This document shows positions 25,401-34,400 of a stretch of DNA of 60,000 bases, piece by piece. Within the stretch, counting starts at the first letter, position 1. Each line of letters starts with the position of its first letter. Source of the DNA: Tubiluchus corallicola. Lineage: Eukaryota > Priapulida > Priapulimorpha > Priapulimorphida > Tubiluchidae. A program made the position numbers and the translations under genes. The notes below the pieces were generated by a model. It was not told the origin of the DNA. It was given only the letters and a program-made list of their open reading frames with translations, and did no database searches. The DNA is taken from positions 553,126 to 613,125 of the forward strand of contig JAQGDQ010000069.1 of NCBI GenBank assembly GCA_030141605.1. The letters are read 5' to 3'.

Positions 25401-28400
25401 AACAAAACAAAGTCTGGCAGACATTTTTTGCTTGCCAGATCGCACATGTTTTCCTAATTTACTTTAAAAAGGAATAACTTTGTATTAAAATATTTTTCCT
25501 TTTAGTAATACCTCGCAGTGGAAGTGACTCTAAGTTAGCTGACAGCAGTCAAGAAGGAGGAAGCCACACAAACTTGCTCCCCAAGAAGCCACTTGTGAGT
25601 CATTCTACCTCTTCAAGTGTCCAGCCATCAGCACCAGTCATATCCACAATTCCTTCTCCACCAGGTCTCGTATCTCAAGCATCTTCTGTTTCTACGGCAA
25701 CCACGACAAAGCCTCGTCTTGTTGGGAATGGAGTTTTCTCGCCTATTGACATTCCTGGTAAGATATTTAGTTGTCAAAAATCGAATTTAAAATTAAGCCA
25801 TGGACTCGTAGCTTCTCATCTCGAAAAGGAACTTAAAATTTTAAGATCAGCATTTGAACACTATCGGCAATTTAATATTCAAAATAATGTTGTCCCATTA
25901 AACACAAGAGGTACTCCTTGTTTAGGATGTCTGTCTCCGTGCGTCCACTGATAACAAACAACAAGTAATGGCAAAATGATAAGTAGTACTTAGTGTAATT
26001 TTGCAACCAAAACAATGGCGCTGTTGTAGATTACAACATGGTCATCTTAAGTTCTCATGTTTCCCTGCTTTGCTTCATCATCAGAGCATGTTTCACAAGT
26101 CAGCTAGAAATTGTAAACTAATGAACACTACTGTACTAGAAATACACCCTAGATAAACACAGCATAACAATGCAAAGAAATTTCAATACCCAGAAACCAA
26201 ATGATATTTGCTAGACAATTACACAAATCATTTTATACTTACGTTGGCAGGAAACGATCTTGCAAAATCAATAGTTAATCAATGTTATCAATCCATCATC
26301 ACATCACTTTAAGAGCTGCTGCAGACAGTCAGTTTTACATATGTTTTTTCCACATGTTGCTACTTTTTCGTCAATTTCCCTCATTGATCCTTTTTTCACT
26401 ATTAAAGCCACAATGAAACAGCAGTGAATCATCACTGGATCTCAAGCTATTTGGCTAAAGTAGCAGGGTTAACTTACCTCTAAAAACAACAAAAGTCACA
26501 CAGCTTGAATGTTTCGTGTTTTGGGTTTTGGTGTAAAAGTGCCAGATTATAGGTGTAAAACTTGACTGTTTGCAGTTGCTTTTAAAGTGATGTATACGCA
26601 ATATGGGTTGATGACAAAGATTAATTAGTGATTTTACAATATTAAGTCCTGACAAAGTAAGTAAAATGATTTGTGTAATTTGCCTATCAATTGTCGCTTT
26701 GGTTACTGGATTCTAATTTTATTTGGATTGTAATGTTGTGTTAATTTAGGGTCTATTATTAGTACAGTAATGTTCATCAGTTCATAATTTAATGTATATT
26801 TCTAGCTGGTTTTTTGAAAGTGCTCTGAAAATGATGCAAGGCAGCCTTGAAATGTATGAGGTACCATGTTGTTTTCAACAATATCCGTTGTTTGGTTGCG
26901 GCTTCAGAAACAAAACGTTTGCAAAGTTATTATAATTTTAAATATTTATGCTTGTGTTTTGTTGAGAATTGCAGTTTTAATCATTGATAAATTTTGACAA
27001 TGATAAATCCAATATTTTTGTCAGTGTATTCATTTTGGTCAGGCTGGTCTGCATAACATTTCAGTTGGACTTATTTCACATAAACATGTTATTTCTTAAG
27101 AATTGATTTTTTTGTATCGTTAATTTACCTTTTTCATGCAGCTGCTGGTTAACAATCTTAGGTGAGTTTTCATGCTCTTAGGGCAACATCATTAATTTTT
27201 TTCATCGCTGTCACATCCACGATCACCATCATCAACATTATCACAACGATAACTGTTATCATTTTCGTTGAAAATCGCCATTACTATCGTCATTCTATTT
27301 AGTGTGGCTATGATTATCTTTGCCACCCTAGTCGTTATCATCATCATCATCATCACTCTATCACCATTGTTTTGCAAGCAATGTCCTATTGTTATTGAAG
27401 GAGGTTTTACAGGAAAAATTCCCACTTCCCACGTATCTTTCTCTGTGACATGCCGACAGATAATGGCAAAATCAAACAACTCCCGGGAATGTGGTTGCCA
27501 TGGCGACGAGCATCCCGAGATTCAGCAATCATTAAAGCTTGGGTGGCTTGTCGGTTCAGCTTCCGGGAGACTTGAAATGAAGATGCTTTCGAGCGTTTGT
27601 CAGTGATTAATTAAAAGGATAAGCACATCAAACGTGTGACCTCTGTACATTGGATGATTATACATGAACAGATACCAGGATAACGCCTTCAGGCTCTCTT
27701 GAAGTCACACCTCAAATTTGCTTTTGTTTTCAATGTCCCTGTTGTTTTTAACGAGAATAACAGTGGTGGTAGATGCATTTAAATGATTCTGGTGATGATA
27801 ATGGTGATGATGGTAATGATGATATGACTGATTACACTAATATAATTGATTGCAATGATCATGATGATGACTATGATGATTAAGACGATGCTGCCCTTGA
27901 TGCGATGTCATGCATGTGATTTTGGTGATGGTTGTGGCAGTGGTAGTGACAATATCGGTAGTTAATGACAATGACGACGGCAACGACAATGATGTTGATG
28001 ATGATGATGATGATGATTTTTGGGAGTTTATTTCATATTCCCGCTGCTCCCATTTAAGCAAATAGACATTTCTGTGATGCAATTAGAAAAACTGCCCATT
28101 ATTTATTTTTTTCCTTTTTGTTAGACATTTTACCATTCTGTTTTTCAACTACTGAGTTTATTTGTATAAAAGGGAAACAGTTACTCAATAATCCAATAAG
28201 CAGTTAACATATTGAGCTGGCTTCCCACACTTGCTCTGGCTGTCTCTTGTTCAGAATGGCTTCGAACGCCTTGTGACATTTCTGCGGCTTCTCAAACTAA
28301 TAACTCTTGACTGTCAACTATTTTCACCACATTCAATTTCCACATTAATTTAAAGCGTTTTTCACACGTCTCCATGGTTACCAATGTCATTGATGAATTT

Positions 28401-31400
28401 CGGTAATGCTGGATTCTGTCGCTAGGTTGCGCTGGCCGTTTGTTTGATTTTTATGTAATCAATGGCCAGCAATTCCTATGCTGCAGTGTAAATAGTAGGA
28501 GAGAGCTCTGCTATCCGTGATGTTGTGTATAGGAGTAATTAAACTAGTGTGTTAAGGATGCCGTTAAAATTGGTGCTTTTAATCAAATTTGTTTGATTAT
28601 CATTTGATGACAGTGAAAAATGTGCAAGATGTTTATATCTGTTTGCACTGGTGTTTGTGTGAGGTTTATTCGCTGACAGGCCAGCTGTTGTTCATTCCTA
28701 GCATAATGTTCATTCTGCAATTAACCCTTGGATAGCTGTCAAAATATTCATACTACATTAGGTTTATTAGTGTGAATCTTTCCTGATTTTATCATTCTGC
28801 ACTAATATAGTTCATGGAACGTTCATGAAATGTTCATTCTACAGTTCTGTACGTCACTGAAAGGTTGTTTTATTACAGAATATTATGTTCAGTTAATTGA
28901 AATTTCATACTAAATTTTTAATGTTTACATTCATTGCGTACATAATACTGTGTATATGAATATTGTATGATGTTATTGTTAATATGGTTTCACTTCAGGC
29001 AGCACAGAGATGTCTGTGGATTGACTAATTTTGTGTTTGTCAGTGTCATTCAGTGAACAATTACATCTTTACTCAATTTTAAAGAGCATAATTTTGACAA
29101 TTCATGTTGTGTCATCGGTAATGATATTAGTGTAAGGTGTTTGTTTTGTTGTGTCAGTGAAGTCTATAATCGTGACATCATGATTAGGAACTACATCTTT
29201 TGATGGAGGAGTTTCCCAAGTTTGTTATGTGCAGTTGGTATTTACTGAAAGATGGATTTAGATTTAGATGAACTGAAATTAGAAAATTACAATAAGAAAC
29301 AGAAAAACCGAGCATCTTATTTTATATACTGAAATAATATAATTACCTTGGTGGAAAAAAGGGTAGATTATACTGGTAGATTATACTGTTTACTGAAGCA
29401 AATATTCGATATGGTATCAACACTTTTATGTAAATATATTTTTTACCTCGTAAATTAAATTAAAATCAGATGTGTTTAGAATAAAACCAGAGAAATCTGT
29501 CCGAATGTGACCTTGACTGATTAGCTCCCTGGCTGGAATTTTTTTCATATTTATGTAATATTGAATTGGAATTCTTTATATATTTTCACTGGTTTAACAG
29601 CCAATAGAGTATTGATTTAGACATTGTATGCGTTTCTCTCCGTTTTTTGCTTACTTTAGAACAAAATCTCTTTTTAGTTAATTAGAATGATATTGATTTA
29701 TTTTATATTGACTGTCTAACAAGTTCTAAAGTTTCACCACAATCTTTTCATGTCCTGCAGCGTAAATGAGTTTCAGCAAATTTATTTAGCATTATTGCAC
29801 ACTCTTCAAAGAAGTTAATTTTCTGCTTCTGGCTAGCTCGCTGCTTTATGGGTAATGGATTTTTGCTAATTATTTGCCAGTGGGTGTGTACTGAAGATGT
29901 CTTATTGTTTGGTTTGCTGTTGGTAATTATTCATTGATGTGTGAGACTTAAAACAATATGTGGGAGTTTGACATTATTGATTTTTAGTGGTCTGACTGTG
30001 ACGAGTTCTTTTCAGTTTTCACATTTCGTAGTCTGCGTAATAACGAGTATTTTGCCAAAAACACAGAATGCTTTCCTAATATAGAGAGCCCTGTCTATTA
30101 TTGTTCTTGCTAACTCTACTATTTTCTGCTTAAACAAACCGTTATGTGGGATGTTCATGCATTTTTGATTCTTAGAGATTTGATTTAATAGTGGCAGCTT
30201 TAAACAACTTTCATTTTGCATAAAACGCTCTTATGGCGCTTTGCTCATTTTAACTAAATATTTTTCTTGTGACCATCATAAGAAATGTTAAATTTTAAAT
30301 TTAAACTTCTTTAAACTTAAATTTGAAAACTGTAGTTTTTCATCTAATCATAATTTTTAGCAGCTACAAAACTGGCTGCAAAAATTTCTGCCTTATAGAT
30401 ACTTGTCTTTCATATAGTATAAATAACATACTAGCACATCTGTACTAAACTGATTACATCTTGCTGGCTGTTTATTAAAATACTCGTTATTAAACATTTT
30501 ACAGACGCAAGTAATAGTATCTCCTCGGAGAAACAAAAAGAAGGGAATAACTGGTCATCATTCTTTGGACCTGGTCACGCGGCAGACAAAAGTTACGATA
30601 CTTCTGCTGGTTCTTATCATTTTTCTGATCCAGGTAGGTTTTTCAAACTAGAGGACCTCTTCGTGTACTGGAAAGTGTACCTCAATAACGTTTGGGACAG
30701 CCGGCAGTTTGGTACAGGTTTTTATGCCATGTTTGGTTAAATGTGGAGAAGTCCTTAGTAAATAAGCAGTTGGAGTGGTAGTTTACTAATGTTAAAATTA
30801 ACTGAAGTAAGCTCAGTGGCTCTTTAAATGATTATCCGTTTCTGTTGTGGAGTTGGGGGTCTGATCTTCATCCATTAAACCCATTAAGCGGTTTTTAGTT
30901 TTGAATGCCGGATGGCTTGTGCATTGTAAGAAAAACTTGCAAAACCAGAGAGAACTTTTTCAAACTAAAATTTTTCCTTTTTTTTTATAAAATTTAAAAC
31001 TGGTCTATAGGTAAATTTCAGTAAGAGATTGCAGGCTGTTGGAGCTAATTAATGAAGTCATCTTATGCAAACTGTTATTTTACTTCATGCGAAACTTTTT
31101 TTAATACTACAAGGTGCTGGCAGAGTTCTATAGTGAAGCAGCTTTGGGGAACTACTGTCTCAACGTCTTACGAACAAATTGTAATTAGATACTCATGTTA
31201 ATGAACATTTCACACTCATTGGCTTTGGGGCGAGGGTCTCTTTGTTGCTGATTTTTATAATAGTGCTTTGAGTAGATATGCATTAAACATTGGCTTCATG
31301 CATTATATTACGGAAATCAATTAACTGTTCTGCCGTGAATTTTATGCGAGTTTTACTGGCAACGAGCCGTTCACGATTTCCCATTAATTATGGCACACAA

Positions 31401-34400
31401 TGCTGGTTAATAGATTCTAAAATGATGTATTGCATGAAGCCTGAAATGACTGATAGACCATTTTTTACAGTCTTTTGCTCATAATAAATTGTAGGAGCTC
31501 TATTTGAATTTTCTAATTATGATGTCATTTTTAGTCCATAAACTTTACAGGAAGAATGGCACATCACCTGGAGAAAATGTACTAAACGTAGCAGTATTCA
31601 GTCTTGAGAACACGCATTACTTTTCCAAGGCACAACATATTCTGTTTTTTAGAGTTTTATAAGTCAGTCACTTGAATTAAATCATCTAAATGTATATCAG
31701 ATTTACCACTGTTTAACTTCGTTTATAACTGTAGGTGCTTCATTAAATCATTAGTGGAAGCATGATTGTTTTCAGGTTGTAAAAGTCTTTTATTTGTAGT
31801 CTTTTCGCCAATCAGAAAGTCGAATACGAATACAACTGCAGACAGCAGTGTTGGCAAGCATTCGTTCACGAGGAAGAATCCCATTGGTGCATCTGATTCG
31901 AGCGAGGAATCTCGTCCAGTCACGGTTGGTGGTACTGCTAGCAAGCCAGTGCCTCAGCTTTTGACACATAAAGATCTTCATATAGATCTACTGGTATGGC
32001 AATACTAGAGTTTTTGACTTTATTAACAGTTGGCTAAACACCAGAAAAATTTTGCACCTCCACTGGACTCGAACCCAAGACCTTTTGCTTAGTTAACAAT
32101 AATCGCAATGCTATTAATAGCCAACACTTTTTCATTGTGCTTCCAAACCTAGTAATAAGTTTTTATTAACTATTTATGAATAGTAGAAATTATTGTTGCC
32201 TTCTATGTATATTTGTTCTTTCTTATTCTGTAAAATCTGATCAAAATTGTGAAAATAACCATTTAGGTTTAAAAATCAGTTAAAAGATGTAAATGTTTCT
32301 TACACTTCAGTGGTCAATTCATTGTTTTATTAATAAAGGTCCTAACAACTTCTAATCGCGTTTAATCAACTCATGACTTGAATCACCCCCAGTATAATGT
32401 TGGCAAGGCCATTCACTTGCAGTGTGAGATGAGTTGGTGACACTTGAACAAGGTTGAAGGTTGTTGAACAACCTTGACATTTTTATAATTTTAGTGGATT
32501 CTCCTGCATATAGCTAAGTGATCAGAAATGTTCATCTGTCAAATTGTAATCCATTCTTTCTGATTGATTTTAGTTTTGAGAATCCGTGAAATAGTGGCAA
32601 AATTGAAAATTGTATTATTTAGTGCTGTTGTAAAGCTTCTTTGTCTTCTTCTGATTTAAATATTGCTATCATTTTGGTGGCCACTGTCTTAGCAATCTTT
32701 TCAGTGGAATCGGATACAAAAATTTCAGTTTCCATAATTAATTAATTTCCTGTTCACGTTTTAGCATGAAATGCAGTGAAGTTCTAACACTTTTCGTTTT
32801 TAGCCTTCCCGGCCTCATCAGCCGGTAGCGCATGAACCAGTCAGCACTTCTGCTCCTGTCTATCAGCCAATCAGCACGAAAGATCCAAACAGTAACTACA
32901 AGCTGGTTGTAGGGGATTCTAGCGACATTCCGTCTTCTGCATTTACACAAGTTTCAGCAGCCCCGCCTGTTGGAGATAACACAAAACTGAATCGTACTGT
33001 ACTTGGTAAAACTGAGGCAAGGGTACTATTTATGTATATTATATTAATAACAAACCACAACTGTATAGTAGTTAGAGCTTGTAATGTGGTGGGGATAATC
33101 TAAGAGTTCCACTTAGTTGACGGACAGTAACTCTGTGCTTTCAGTTTTAAAACTATAGATTCAATAATGGAGTCAACATATAATACAGATGGAAAATCTT
33201 GTGGTTGAAGGCTTGTAACTTTTTGTAACTGTATAGAGAAGGTGTGCACACGTGTTCAGGGTCTTTTATTACTGAGACCCTCAGTATTGAAATGGCCCAA
33301 AACAGACTCATTGGCACGATTAATAACTGCATCTATGTAATACTTTGTATATGTAATACTGTGTAGTAATATGTAAAAAAATCTGCAAGATTTCCATGGA
33401 ATCTGCCACCACTTTTAGATAGTCAAGTTTTTTCAGGGAACCATTTTTGAGGGAAAGCGTCACTTTTCTAGATGAATTGCAATGTGCCCTAATAACAATA
33501 AAAGGAATGTTTCAAAATATCTTGAACGAAAAAGTTATACTAAAACTTCTTTTGCATATTTAGATAGTTTATCTAATACTGTTTAATTAAAAAACTTATG
33601 ATTATTATTTCTTTCTTTACAGGTAGATGAGATCCAGTTAAATGCAGCTGCCAATCCACTTATTAAAAGCGGTCCAAAAATGCCAGAAAGTCCAAAGAAG
33701 TGCGTGCAGTCATACTCAAATTCATTAGAATCTAACGGACTTTTCCCTCCACCAAAAGGTACCTGATTTTCTTTGTTGAAAGTGTTGAATGTTAGGGTTC
33801 AGTGTTGATCAATGTTTAACGCTAAGCCGTTTTCTGTTTTTATGTAAGTTGTGCCGACAAGCTCAATTTTTGCTCTTCACCTGAAGTTGCTGGACTAGTT
33901 TTTGTGTTCATCTGTTTGCCTTTGTTTGTCAAATTGCTAAATGCACAAAATGACATTTGTGTTTAAAATTCTGTGGCTCTTTTTGCAAAGTTTAAAAAAG
34001 GCAGTCAAATTAAACTTAAGTGTGTTAGAAAATTATTGATTTTATCTTCAGGTACATCAGCTCGCTTGTCGTCTCCAATCAGCATGTCTCCCAGACGACC
34101 GAGCCCGTTCATTGCAAGAACAATAGAGTCACTTTCTCGGTACAGCGGCCAGTCACCGCCCCCTAGTGACATCACACAGGTACGGCAGTCGCCCAGCGGT
34201 CAACAGAAAAAATTTGATCATACAAAGACTGTTCCTTGCTCCGTCACTCGCCATAGTCCGAGTACGGTCCGTAAAGCCGAGAATGCTGAAACAGTCAATC
34301 ATGATAGTGATTCCGAGGTAGAAACTATAACAGCCATTCATCGGCGACCATTATCCTCAGCACCATCTACAGGACACGTTAGTCAGTCACAAACACGATC

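Noticed and set aside
27268-27606. 112-codon plus-strand frame in NEDD1 intron 8 as a membrane protein gene
   Set aside because: Its hydrophobic part comes from an ATC/ATT-rich low-complexity tract; no splice or family support.
33973-34051. ATG at 33973 as the start of a separate 303-residue protein
   Set aside because: It reads through an intron end; a strong acceptor at 34051 joins exon 12 in frame with NEDD1-type sequence.
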